From: NORP309 sp964352735 | Lineage (GTDB): Bacteria; Pseudomonadota; Gammaproteobacteria; Xanthomonadales; Marinicellaceae | Assembly: GCA_964352735.1 (NCBI GenBank) | Contig: CAYGTC010000008.1 | Location: forward strand, 1 to 64,000 | Length of the DNA stretch: 64,000 nt | Direction of reading: 5' to 3' | In this document: positions 18,164 to 25,864 of the stretch, in pieces | Position numbering within the stretch: position 1 is the stretch's first letter | Layout: each line of letters starts with the position of its first letter | Position numbers and translations under genes: made by a program | The notes under the pieces: model-generated | Databases searched by the model: none | What the model was told of the DNA's origin: nothing | Seen by the model: only the letters and a program-made list of their open reading frames with translations

Positions 18164-19951
18164 TTATTGGTTGTCGCAATGATTAACCACCATGTTTCTG
18201 CCTGCTATCTTTGCAGTATACATGGCTTGGTCTGCATTTTTCATTAGGGTGTCATAATTATATCCACAATGAGACGTAGCAGTAATACCAAAGCTTGCAG
18301 AAATTGTGAATTGTGTCCCTGTTTCTTTTGTGTCTATGGTGAGTAATTTTCTGCGACATTTTTCAGCATGTTCGGCTAATTTTTGGGAATCTGCATTGAC
18401 CATCGCCATGGCAAACTCTTCTCCACCAACTCTGCCTAAGGTGACTTGTTCATTACCAATTAATTGACAAGTCTCTATCACTGTTTTAATCACCCAATCA
18501 CCTGTGATATGGCCGAATTGATCATTGATGTCTTTAAAGTTGTCTAAATCAAAAATAGCATATGCAACGGGTTGTTTATTTTTTGATGACGTTTCTAAAA
18601 GCCGTTCCATAAAATCTTTAAGTCCTTTGCGATTATAGATGCCAGTTAAATCATCTGTTTCAGACAATTGTTTATAGCGCTTTTGATTTTTCTTATTTCT
18701 AAACCCCCATAACAAGATAAACCCGGTAATAATGACTAAAAAAACAATTACTAATTTTTGATTGATGGCAATTTTTTGGCTTAAGTTTTTTTCCAGTGAG
18801 AGCAGTTGGTTTCTTTGATTCAATAATGCTATTTCATGAGATTTAGCCAAGCTGTTATGTTTGGCTGTCTGATAGGCCATTATTTTGGCTTGTTCCTGAT
18901 CATAGTACTTTTTTTCAGCTTGGTTTTTTTGAGACAGGTAATGAAATGCCAATTTGTCATTGTTGTTAGCTTTATAATAATCAGTTAAAATTTCAAGTAC
19001 TTCAATTTTCTGTAATGTTCCACCAATAGATTCGCTTTGTTTTAAAGTTTTTTCGGCATACTCTAATGTTTTATCAAAGTTTTTCAATTTCCAATAGGCC
19101 TGTGTAAATAAGGAATTTTTAATATTAATTAAATTTTTATAATTGGTATTGTCTATTTGTTCCTCAGCATTTTTTAATTGTTGAAGGACGGATTTGTAGT
19201 TCTCTATATCAGGTAAGGAGTATAGTTGATGTTTAAGCCATTGTACCTTCAATAAATTACTGAATACGTATTCACCAATTTCCTCACAAGCATTTATAGA
19301 GTCTTCAACATAGAGTTTGTCCTCGACATCAATACGTTTATATTTTTTTAGTTTTATTCTGGCAATATTGGTCGTTGCTTTACAATAATCACTCTGAGTG
19401 GGTTGGCTTTTCAACGTCAAATTTGAAAAATTTTCACTGATTTCATTTTCATCTAATAAAAAATAGATTGTCGAAGCGATTTTATAAGCTTCATGCTTGA
19501 GATGCTTTTGTTGAACAATGTCAATGTGATTGAGTACATAATCAAGTGCGTTTATGGCTTGTGGAATATTGCCAGATATGATGTGTATATTGGCAATTTT
19601 TGATTTTGTGCGGAATTTTATGTCTTGAAATGTGCTTCTATCAAATAATTTGGTGAAATTTTCCAGTGAACCAGCAAAATCACCGTTATATCCTTGTTGA
19701 TAAAAAGTCAGGTAATCAAAATAATCTTTTTGGTAAGGGCTGAAATTATTTTGAAGTTTACTTAGTGTATTAAGGTTTTGATCAAATTGCTGTGGATTCT
19801 GAGTGCCAATTCTTTCACTTTCCATAAGTAAAGCCGTTATGCTTTTACTGGACATTTGTTCAATGTTGGCGGTGTTTGCGATGCAGCTTATACTGGTAAA
19901 TATGATAAATACAAGTTTAGGCAATAAATAATTTGACCTTATTTTTTTCAT
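18164..19951 (-). CDS. TPR-type sensor diguanylate cyclase (GGDEF)
   Basis: I place the start at the ATG at 19951, because from it the protein opens with a signal sequence (KIRSNYLLPKLVFIIFTSIS). That gives 595 residues. A periplasmic helical region of TPR type (about 40-370) and a coiled coil are followed by one transmembrane helix (LVIVFLVIITGFILLWGF). The C-terminal GGDEF domain has TDDLTGIYNRKGL, FDLDNFKDINDQFGHITGD and an active-site GGEEF. The RxxD inhibitory site is not visible upstream of GGEEF. It should make cyclic di-GMP in response to a periplasmic signal. It lies 73 bases behind the borosin precursor. Confidence 0.88.
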   Translation of the reverse strand: MKKIRSNYLLPKLVFIIFTSISCIANTANIEQMSSKSITALLMESERIGTQNPQQFDQNLNTLSKLQNNFSPYQKDYFDYLTFYQQGYNGDFAGSLENFTKLFDRSTFQDIKFRTKSKIANIHIISGNIPQAINALDYVLNHIDIVQQKHLKHEAYKIASTIYFLLDENEISENFSNLTLKSQPTQSDYCKATTNIARIKLKKYKRIDVEDKLYVEDSINACEEIGEYVFSNLLKVQWLKHQLYSLPDIENYKSVLQQLKNAEEQIDNTNYKNLINIKNSLFTQAYWKLKNFDKTLEYAEKTLKQSESIGGTLQKIEVLEILTDYYKANNNDKLAFHYLSQKNQAEKKYYDQEQAKIMAYQTAKHNSLAKSHEIALLNQRNQLLSLEKNLSQKIAINQKLVIVFLVIITGFILLWGFRNKKNQKRYKQLSETDDLTGIYNRKGLKDFMERLLETSSKNKQPVAYAIFDLDNFKDINDQFGHITGDWVIKTVIETCQLIGNEQVTLGRVGGEEFAMAMVNADSQKLAEHAEKCRRKLLTIDTKETGTQFTISASFGITATSHCGYNYDTLMKNADQAMYTAKIAGRNMVVNHCDNQ

Positions 19952-20024
19952 ATGATGTTTATGAATGTAATCCAGTGGTGACATTTTCCATGTCAATCTA
20001 TTGTGTCAATCGAGGACGATTTAT

Positions 20025-20279
20025 TCAGTGTTTACTACCATCTGGTTTATCCTTATCCTCTTTGTGATCCTTATCCTCATCACATTCATCATTGGGTTCA
20101 TCATCGGGTTCATTTTCTTGAGGAATCCAGGCGCAAATCAAGGGGGTGTTAGATTCAATTAAATTGTTGATTTCTTGTTCTGAAATGTTGTGCTCTAAGA
20201 GCATTTCTTGAATTGTTTGATATTGCTTTATAGAAGCGTTTTGTCCTAATTCCGCTAGCATTTGTATCGTTTTGTACAT
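20025..20279 (-). CDS. Split borosin precursor peptide (SonA-like)
   Basis: This 84-residue peptide lies 43 bases after the N-methyltransferase, on the same strand. Residues 1-44 form a helical recognition domain. LGQNA at 11-15, a Tyr at 20 and HNISEQEINNLI at 30-41 match the borosin binding domain pattern LGQ(D/N)A...H-x-(L/I)-(T/S)-x-x-x-IN that I recall from Shewanella SonA. A short hydrophobic stretch, TPLICAWIP at 45-53, then occupies the place where SonA carries its methylated residues. Residues 54-84 are an extremely acidic and lysine-rich tail. Part of it is a tandem EPDD/EPND repeat encoded by adjacent 12-bp DNA repeats. Product and maturation protease are unknown. Confidence 0.82.
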   Translation of the reverse strand: MYKTIQMLAELGQNASIKQYQTIQEMLLEHNISEQEINNLIESNTPLICAWIPQENEPDDEPNDECDEDKDHKEDKDKPDGSKH

Positions 20280-20322
20280 TATTTATCCCACTTTCTCTAT
20301 TTGAAACAGCGCAATAATACTA

Positions 20323-21120
20323 TCACAGTGATTTAATATTTGCTAATTGTTTTAGGGTTTTCTCGTTGGCTTTGCGGTTTTTAATTGGGGGGATAATTAA
20401 GGTGCTTTTTAGGGTAACATGGGTTGTGGCTAACTTGTCTAATGTGATGGTTTCTATCCTGGGTTGATGAACGGGTAAAACGGCACATTCATAGATAATA
20501 ACTTTATGATTTTCAGGGTAATCTGACAATAACAAATCAACCAAAACTTGTTTATAAGCCATTTCAGAATTGAATTTCTTCATGGTTATATCTCCAGCTA
20601 TACTTATTTGCCAAAGAATAAGATAGGAGCAAAGATCAATATTTCTTGAAGTGGTCATAAATTGAGTTGCTTCATAATGACAGCAACCTGTTTGTCCAGG
20701 GTCAAGGCCAAGATCTGCATATAAACAATCCTCAGCTGAAATACCTGGTTCCATGTGAGCTTTATAACCTTCTGTACGTGCTTGTTTTATTAATGCATGT
20801 GGCGCCCACGAAAAAACGCCTGGGTGACCATAAAATGCTCCACAAACATTTTTGCCGAGCCTCACTTCTTGCATGATCGCTTTAATGACCCTTTTATAGG
20901 TCATCATGCGAGAAATGCCCTCTTGATAATAACCTTGTAAAGACCTGACATCATTATTCATGGTTTTTACCCATTCTTCCACCAAGCTGTCCGAAGCGCC
21001 AACAAAGACAACATCGGCTTTTTTTATGAAATTTTGCGCTATTGGTGTGATGTGTGCTCCCAGTGTCATTCCCAGACCAACATTGACCAGTGATCCAATT
21101 TTCTTATTTAAATTATCCAT
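20323..21120 (-). CDS. Split borosin peptide backbone N-methyltransferase (SonM-like)
   Basis: This 265-residue protein has the tetrapyrrole-methylase fold used by borosin enzymes. These transfer methyl groups from SAM to backbone amides of a precursor peptide. Visible blocks are the Gly-rich VGLGMTLGAH (14-23), YYQEGISRMMTY (64-75), YGHPGVFSW (97-105), EPGISAEDCLYADLGLDPG (124-142) and the late IYECAVLPVHQPRIE. The Tyr64/65-Arg71-Tyr75 spacing matches the catalytic Tyr-Arg-Tyr set described for OphMA and SonM. Uroporphyrinogen or precorrin methylase is unlikely: no cofactor genes are nearby and a SonA-like peptide follows immediately. Its start is 21 bases after the upstream gene's stop. Confidence 0.88.
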   Translation of the reverse strand: MDNLNKKIGSLVNVGLGMTLGAHITPIAQNFIKKADVVFVGASDSLVEEWVKTMNNDVRSLQGYYQEGISRMMTYKRVIKAIMQEVRLGKNVCGAFYGHPGVFSWAPHALIKQARTEGYKAHMEPGISAEDCLYADLGLDPGQTGCCHYEATQFMTTSRNIDLCSYLILWQISIAGDITMKKFNSEMAYKQVLVDLLLSDYPENHKVIIYECAVLPVHQPRIETITLDKLATTHVTLKSTLIIPPIKNRKANEKTLKQLANIKSL

Positions 21121-21141
21121 ATCTTATAATTTATCCTAAAT

Positions 21142-21729
21142 TTATTTAAGTGGCTTAAATGTTCTAATCCTCAGAGGCTTTTGAAGTTGTGGATCGGTTA
21201 ATGGTTGGCAATTTTTCATGCTTGATAATGATCTTTTAGCCAATTCTTGGTACAACTCAGTGCCTCGAGTCTTCCATGTGATTTCTTTATCGGTGACAGT
21301 CCTTTTTACCTCAGCGGGAATACCGGCAATTATGGATCGTGAAGGGGCATGAAAACCTGGTTTAACATAGCTCAACGCAGCGATCATGCATTCATCGCCA
21401 ATATCAGCGTTATCCATAATAACACTTTGTATGCCAACCATGGTGTTTTTACCTATGGTGCAACCATGAATCACAGCACCATGAGAGACATGACCATTTT
21501 CTTTTATTAATGTGGTGCCCTCAGGAAAACCGTGTGCAACACACATGTCTTGAAAATTAACGCCATCTTCAAAAATTATGGTTCCATAATCACCTCGAAT
21601 ACTTGCATTAGGGCCAATATAACAGTTTTTACCAATCTGCACTGACCCAATGATTACAGCGCTTGGGTGAATAAAACTGGAAGGATCGATCACTGGCTTG
21701 ACACCATCAATTTCATATATGTTTTGCAT
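21142..21729 (-). CDS. paaY: Gamma-carbonic-anhydrase-like hexapeptide protein, PaaY type
   Basis: The 195 residues form a left-handed beta-helix of hexapeptide repeats (IGKNCYIGPNASIRGD and onward). Candidate zinc histidines lie in VAHGFPEG and NGHVSHGAVIHGC. The C-terminal helix region and length fit PaaY/CaiE, a thioesterase-like member of the gamma-class carbonic anhydrase family. A paaG-paaH pair is divergently transcribed just across the intergenic region, which favours PaaY. It is also the first gene ahead of the borosin pair, so it may be cotranscribed with it. Confidence 0.8.
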   Translation of the reverse strand: MQNIYEIDGVKPVIDPSSFIHPSAVIIGSVQIGKNCYIGPNASIRGDYGTIIFEDGVNFQDMCVAHGFPEGTTLIKENGHVSHGAVIHGCTIGKNTMVGIQSVIMDNADIGDECMIAALSYVKPGFHAPSRSIIAGIPAEVKRTVTDKEITWKTRGTELYQELAKRSLSSMKNCQPLTDPQLQKPLRIRTFKPLK

Positions 21730-21844
21730 AGTTTATTTTGATATTAAAGGTATAGATATATTGCCAGAGATTTTTTGAAAAGCAATGTTAATGCATCAAT
21801 CTGAGTCGATTTTATAAGATATTTTTATAAAAATAATCTACTAT

Positions 21845-21962
21845 CCCGAATATTTCATCAAAACGGTAAAAAAATAGATTTTATCTATGGAAAACATTGA
21901 GTTAGACGAGTTTATTAAAAAGACACTTTGTACCTGAATGGTTTTATGATGAAATATCTGGG
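21845..21962 (+). repeat. Repeat A, copy 4 (short, 118 bp), CTAT target duplication
   Basis: It starts CCCGAATATTTCATCA and ends TGATGAAATATCTGGG, with CTAT at 21841-21844 and 21963-21966. It sits in the divergent promoter region between paaY and paaG. A TATAAT at 21987-21992 lies just past its right end. Confidence 0.88.
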
Positions 21963-22022
21963 CTATCAATTATTGCTTTTAAGCATTATAATCTGTTGCT
22001 TTAGATCATATACAGCAATATT

Positions 22023-22814
22023 ATGCCGAACCAACCTTATCAGACATTTAATTTTTCTATTAAAAATAACATCGCTCGTGTTGAACTTAATCGACCAGAT
22101 AAGTTAAACGCTTTTTCTAAAACCATGCATGAAGAATTTTATGCGATACTAAAATTATTGGCAAACAATGCCGATTTGCGATGCGTTTTGATCACCGGAG
22201 CAGGTCGTGGCTTTTGTGCGGGTCAAGATTTGGGCGAGAGAAAAACAGATACACCATTGGATTTAGGTGAAACTTTAGAAAAAGGATACAATACTAATTT
22301 ACGCATACTTAAAACGATAAGGGCGCCTATCGTTTGTGCTGTTAATGGAGTTGCAGCAGGAGCTGGAGCAAATATTGCCTTAAATTGTGACATAGTCGTG
22401 GCTACAGAGTCCGCCAGTTTCATTCAATCATTTTCACAGGTGGGCCTGATACCAGATTGCAATGGTACATGGATATTACCGAAATTAATTGGTTTGGCTC
22501 GTGCAAAAGCCATCACCATGTTGGCAGAAAAAGTATCTGCACACAAAGCCCGCGACTGGGGAATGATCTATGATTATTACGCAGATCATGATTTTGAAAA
22601 GTCTGTAGATAACTTAGTTAATACCATCGCAAATCGCCCAACACTGGCCTTGTCAAATATCAAAGAGTTGATGGAAAAATCTTATCAGTTAGATTACGAT
22701 CAACAATTGGATCAGGAAAGAGATGTGCAAAGATTGATGGGGTTAACCCATGATTTTAAAGAGGGTGTTGATGCCTTTACAGAAAAAAGAAAACCTGAGT
22801 TCAAGGGTTGTTAA
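22023..22814 (+). CDS. paaG: 2-(1,2-epoxy-1,2-dihydrophenyl)acetyl-CoA isomerase-like enoyl-CoA hydratase
   Basis: At 263 residues this crotonase-fold protein matches PaaG in length and local sequence. Features are ITGAGRGFCAGQDLGERK, VCAVNGVAAGAGANIALNCDIV and FSQVGLIPDCNGTWILPKLIGLARA. In the phenylacetate pathway PaaG isomerises the ring-epoxide to oxepin-CoA and later shifts a double bond. The paaABCDE epoxidase and paaZ are not in this window, so the gene may serve another beta-oxidation route or a dispersed pathway. It is followed by paaH. Confidence 0.83.
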   Translation: MPNQPYQTFNFSIKNNIARVELNRPDKLNAFSKTMHEEFYAILKLLANNADLRCVLITGAGRGFCAGQDLGERKTDTPLDLGETLEKGYNTNLRILKTIRAPIVCAVNGVAAGAGANIALNCDIVVATESASFIQSFSQVGLIPDCNGTWILPKLIGLARAKAITMLAEKVSAHKARDWGMIYDYYADHDFEKSVDNLVNTIANRPTLALSNIKELMEKSYQLDYDQQLDQERDVQRLMGLTHDFKEGVDAFTEKRKPEFKGC

Positions 22815-22880
22815 TCTAAACCTTATAATAATGAGAGACCTCAATGAACTATTTTATTGGCAAATTATGTAGAGACTTAT

Positions 22881-24371
22881 ATGTTAAATCGCATTAAAAA
22901 TATTGGTGTTATTGGTGCAGGTACCATGGGTATGGGCATTGCTGAAGTGGCAGCAAGCTTTGGACAATCTGTATTTTTGTTTGATGTTAATAATGAATTT
23001 GCCCATCAAGCCAAACAAAAAATGTCAAAACGTTTGGCATCACGTGTTGAACGACAAAAAATTTCTTCTGCGGTCAAAAAGTCCATTGAAGATAATATTG
23101 TTATTGTTGAAAGCTTAGATGGGTTGGTCGATTGCCAATTGGTTATTGAAGCCATTGTTGAAAAATTAGAGATTAAACAGGAACTGTTCAAAAAATTAGA
23201 AGAAGTCTGTGAAACCAATACCTTGCTGGCAACCAATACTTCTTCAATTTCTGTTACAGCTATAGCCTCGGCTTTAAAACAGCCGGAAAACATGATTGGC
23301 TTGCACTTTTTTAATCCAGCACCAGTGATGAAGCTTGTTGAAGTGATTGCAGGATTGAAGTCCAGCCCCGAACATGTCGAAACTGGCGTGGCATTGTGCC
23401 ATTTTTGGAATAAAACACCTGTACTGGCTAAGTCATCACCGGGTTTTATTGTTAATCGTGTGGCTCGACCATTTTACGGGGAAGCCTTGAAAATGCTACA
23501 AGAAGGCTTGGCCAGCGAGCAGTGTATTGATGCACTGATGACTGCAGCAGGGTTCAGGATGGGGCCCTTTAAATTAATGGACTTGATAGGCATCGATGTG
23601 AATTTTGCCGTCAGTCAAACGGTATTTGCTGCAATGTTTTATGATCCCAGATATCGACCTTCACTTATTCAACAAGAAATGGTTGCGGCAAATTTATTGG
23701 GTAAGAAATCTGGGCAAGGCTTCTACCATTATGATGGTTCTGATGAAAAGGCTCAACTGTCGTTTGAACCGCAGCATAAAATCACTGAAAGAGTGACGGT
23801 GACGCAAAAAAATGATTGTTTTAACACGCTTATTAAACGCATAACTGACATTAAACAATGTGATGTCACTGAGCAAAAACAAGGCTCTTTTTTACAAGTA
23901 GCTGATTGTGCAGTGCTCTTAAGTAATGGTTTGACCTGTCAACAGCGAGTCAAACAGGTTCTGACGCCTCACTTGGCACAAATTGATTTGGCCTTGGACT
24001 ATGATAAATCACCAATCATACATATGGCTTTTAATAATGACTGTCCAGATAAAACTCGTCACAGCATTGTTGGTTTGTTTCAATCCATAGGTCATCAAGT
24101 GCTGATAGCGGAAGATGAACCTGGGTTGATTGTAATGCGAACTGTGGCGATGTTGATTAATGAGGCTGCTGGTGCAGTTGAAAATGGAATTTGCTCTGCC
24201 AAGGATGTTGATCTAGCGATGCAAAAGGGCGTTAATTATCCAATTGGTTTACTGGATTGGGCTCAGAAAATAAGCATAGAGCATGTCGTTGATACATTGG
24301 ATAATTTGCATCAATGGTTTGGTGATGACCGCTATAGAGTATCTACATGGTTAAGAAGACAAGTTCAATAA
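22881..24371 (+). CDS. paaH: 3-hydroxyacyl-CoA dehydrogenase, PaaH/PaaC type
   Basis: I take the ATG at 22881 as start. Upstream in-frame translation would need a TTG, while the Rossmann fold (IGVIGAGTMGMGIAEVAASFG) begins directly after this ATG. The 496-residue product carries the NAD domain, LATNTSSISVTAIA, the catalytic LHFFNPAPVMKLVEV, and two C-terminal domains (NRVARPFYGEA and the later VMRTVAMLINEAAGAVENG). This duplicated C-terminal layout is typical of PaaH, which oxidises 3-hydroxyadipyl-CoA. It lies 66 bases after paaG. Confidence 0.86.
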   Translation: MLNRIKNIGVIGAGTMGMGIAEVAASFGQSVFLFDVNNEFAHQAKQKMSKRLASRVERQKISSAVKKSIEDNIVIVESLDGLVDCQLVIEAIVEKLEIKQELFKKLEEVCETNTLLATNTSSISVTAIASALKQPENMIGLHFFNPAPVMKLVEVIAGLKSSPEHVETGVALCHFWNKTPVLAKSSPGFIVNRVARPFYGEALKMLQEGLASEQCIDALMTAAGFRMGPFKLMDLIGIDVNFAVSQTVFAAMFYDPRYRPSLIQQEMVAANLLGKKSGQGFYHYDGSDEKAQLSFEPQHKITERVTVTQKNDCFNTLIKRITDIKQCDVTEQKQGSFLQVADCAVLLSNGLTCQQRVKQVLTPHLAQIDLALDYDKSPIIHMAFNNDCPDKTRHSIVGLFQSIGHQVLIAEDEPGLIVMRTVAMLINEAAGAVENGICSAKDVDLAMQKGVNYPIGLLDWAQKISIEHVVDTLDNLHQWFGDDRYRVSTWLRRQVQ

Positions 24372-24384
24372 TTGCATAGCTGGT

Positions 24385-25023
24385 ATGGATTTTACAAAAA
24401 ATAATATTGATATTTTTGATAAATATGCGAAAAAATATCAAGATAAATATATGGATGTAAGCCTTTATCAAGACGGTTTAGATGAGTTTTGCAATAATCT
24501 CATTGGTAATAATGCCCAGATTCTTGATATCGCCTGTGGTCCAGGCAATATCAGTCAATATATTTTAAAAAAAAGGCCTGATTTTCAATTGTTGGGGATT
24601 GATCTCTCGGAAAAAATGATTGAATTGGCAAAAGCCAATAATCCTTTTGCGACATTTAAAGTCATGGATTGTAAGGATATTAATGTATTTAAGCAAAAAT
24701 TCGACGGTATAGTGTGTGCATTTTGTTTCCCGTATCTTACAAAAGTAGCAGTACAACAATTAATTATTGATACAGCTGCTTTATTGAATTCTCATGGGGT
24801 GATTTATTTCAGTTTTATGGAAGGTGACTATGATAAATCGGGTTTCCAAGGAGCAAAGCAGGGCGATCAAATGTATGTTTATGATCACCCATTTGAATAT
24901 ATAAAAGCTGAGTTATCCAACGCAAATTTCACAATACTCAATACAAGTTATTTGAGCTCACCTGCAAATGCAAGTTATGCAACAAAAGATGTCACCTTAT
25001 TGGCAAGAACCAATTCACAGTAG
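24385..25023 (+). CDS. Class I SAM-dependent methyltransferase
   Basis: At 212 residues it shows the class I Rossmann motif ILDIACGPGNISQYI (about 51-65), then LLGIDLSEKMIELAK, the acidic FKVMDCKDI block and FDGIVCAFCFPYL. The start is 13 bases after paaH, so cotranscription is likely. The substrate is unknown: the fold is generic (Methyltransf_25/11-like) and the C-terminus has no recognisable specificity domain. It is unrelated to the borosin methyltransferase. Confidence 0.8.
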   Translation: MDFTKNNIDIFDKYAKKYQDKYMDVSLYQDGLDEFCNNLIGNNAQILDIACGPGNISQYILKKRPDFQLLGIDLSEKMIELAKANNPFATFKVMDCKDINVFKQKFDGIVCAFCFPYLTKVAVQQLIIDTAALLNSHGVIYFSFMEGDYDKSGFQGAKQGDQMYVYDHPFEYIKAELSNANFTILNTSYLSSPANASYATKDVTLLARTNSQ

Positions 25024-25300
25024 TTAACTCATAAATGACTTAAAGACTTTACCTATTTATAGTCATAAAGCGAAAAAACGTTAAATGATGATAATTAGTT
25101 AATCATTGTTTATTGATCAGATTTTCACGACAAATCTGCTGAATTTGATCATTTTTTATCCGATTTTATGGTTCTACATGCCATTATCTTATCAAGTATT
25201 CACATTAAAGACCAATTCAAAAATTTTCATGATGAACTTTTTTTGATGGTTTCTGGGAATATTTGGGAGTTTTTCATCAGTATCTTCACAACATCAACCC
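25024..25300. other. Intergenic region, no gene seen
   Basis: An imperfect hairpin around GATCAGATTTTCACGACAAATCTGCTGAATTTGATC (starting near 25114) precedes a T-rich stretch and may end the paaG-paaH transcript. Nothing else is recognisable before the repeat at 25304. Confidence 0.4.
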
Positions 25301-25303
25301 TAA

Positions 25304-25430
25304 CCCGAATATTTCATCAAATCGGTAAAAAAATCGATTTTATCTATGAAAAACATTGAGTTAGACGATTTTGTAAAAAAGACACTTTGTACCTGAATGG
25401 TTTTATGAAAAAAATGGCTGCATATATTGG
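25304..25430 (+). repeat. Repeat A, copy 5 (left part only)
   Basis: It begins CCCGAATATTTCATCA after CTAA (25300-25303) and matches the left part of the long copies through ATGAAAAAAATGGCTGCATATATTGG. The right terminal repeat is missing, so the copy is truncated. Confidence 0.75.
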
Positions 25431-25509
25431 AAAAAATCTGGTTTTATATAAATGTTAACTTAAACCCATCATTATTTTTGATGATATGAAAACTTTTAGG
25501 AAAACTATT

Positions 25510-25731
25510 ATGAAAAAATTAAAAAACAAAGCCATGTTAATGATTTGTATGTTTGTGTCTGTATTGATGGCGACGAACGCTTTAGCTTATAAATTTGAGA
25601 GATGCAATGAAGTCGATTCGTATACATTACCTGACGGCACCGTTGTGTATGTTTATGAATGTAACTTTATTGCTGATCCAAGACAGGTATGCCCATTTGC
25701 GGATGAAGGTACTTTGTGTATTATTCTATAA
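25510..25731 (+). CDS. Small exported cysteine-containing protein
   Basis: I choose the ATG at 25510 (AGGA upstream). The product then opens with MKKLKNKAMLMICMFVSVLM and a cleavage site near NALA, leaving a mature peptide of roughly 48 residues. The mature part has four cysteines (ERCNEVD, YECNF, QVCPF, TLCIIL), consistent with two disulfides. I do not recognise the family. It is monocistronic between the truncated repeat and a hairpin at 25803-25837. Confidence 0.6.
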   Translation: MKKLKNKAMLMICMFVSVLMATNALAYKFERCNEVDSYTLPDGTVVYVYECNFIADPRQVCPFADEGTLCIIL

Positions 25732-25802
25732 AGCTTTTTTTATCGTAGGTAACTGCAAAAGTTGTTTTGAGGGTTCTTAATTCATGTGGTTAAGTATGAT
25801 AA

Positions 25803-25837
25803 ATATGTGGTTTTATCTTGAAGAAAAAACCACATAT
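25803..25837. terminator. Hairpin between convergent genes
   Basis: ATATGTGGTTTT (25803-25814) pairs perfectly with AAAACCACATAT (25826-25837), a 12-bp stem between the small exported protein and tdh. No long T-run follows on either strand, so bidirectional termination is plausible but not certain. Confidence 0.55.
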
Positions 25838-25864
25838 CGTTATATAAATCAATTGTTTATTACT

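Noticed and set aside
20025..20279. Nif11-type leader or lanthipeptide precursor
   Set aside because: There is no Gly-Gly cleavage site, no Ser/Thr/Cys-rich core and no cyclase nearby. The N-terminal pattern matches the borosin binding domain.
20323..21120. Uroporphyrinogen-III or precorrin methyltransferase
   Set aside because: The fold is shared, but no haem or cobalamin genes are nearby. The YY-x5-R-x3-Y and EPGISAE blocks with an adjacent SonA-like peptide fit a borosin enzyme better.
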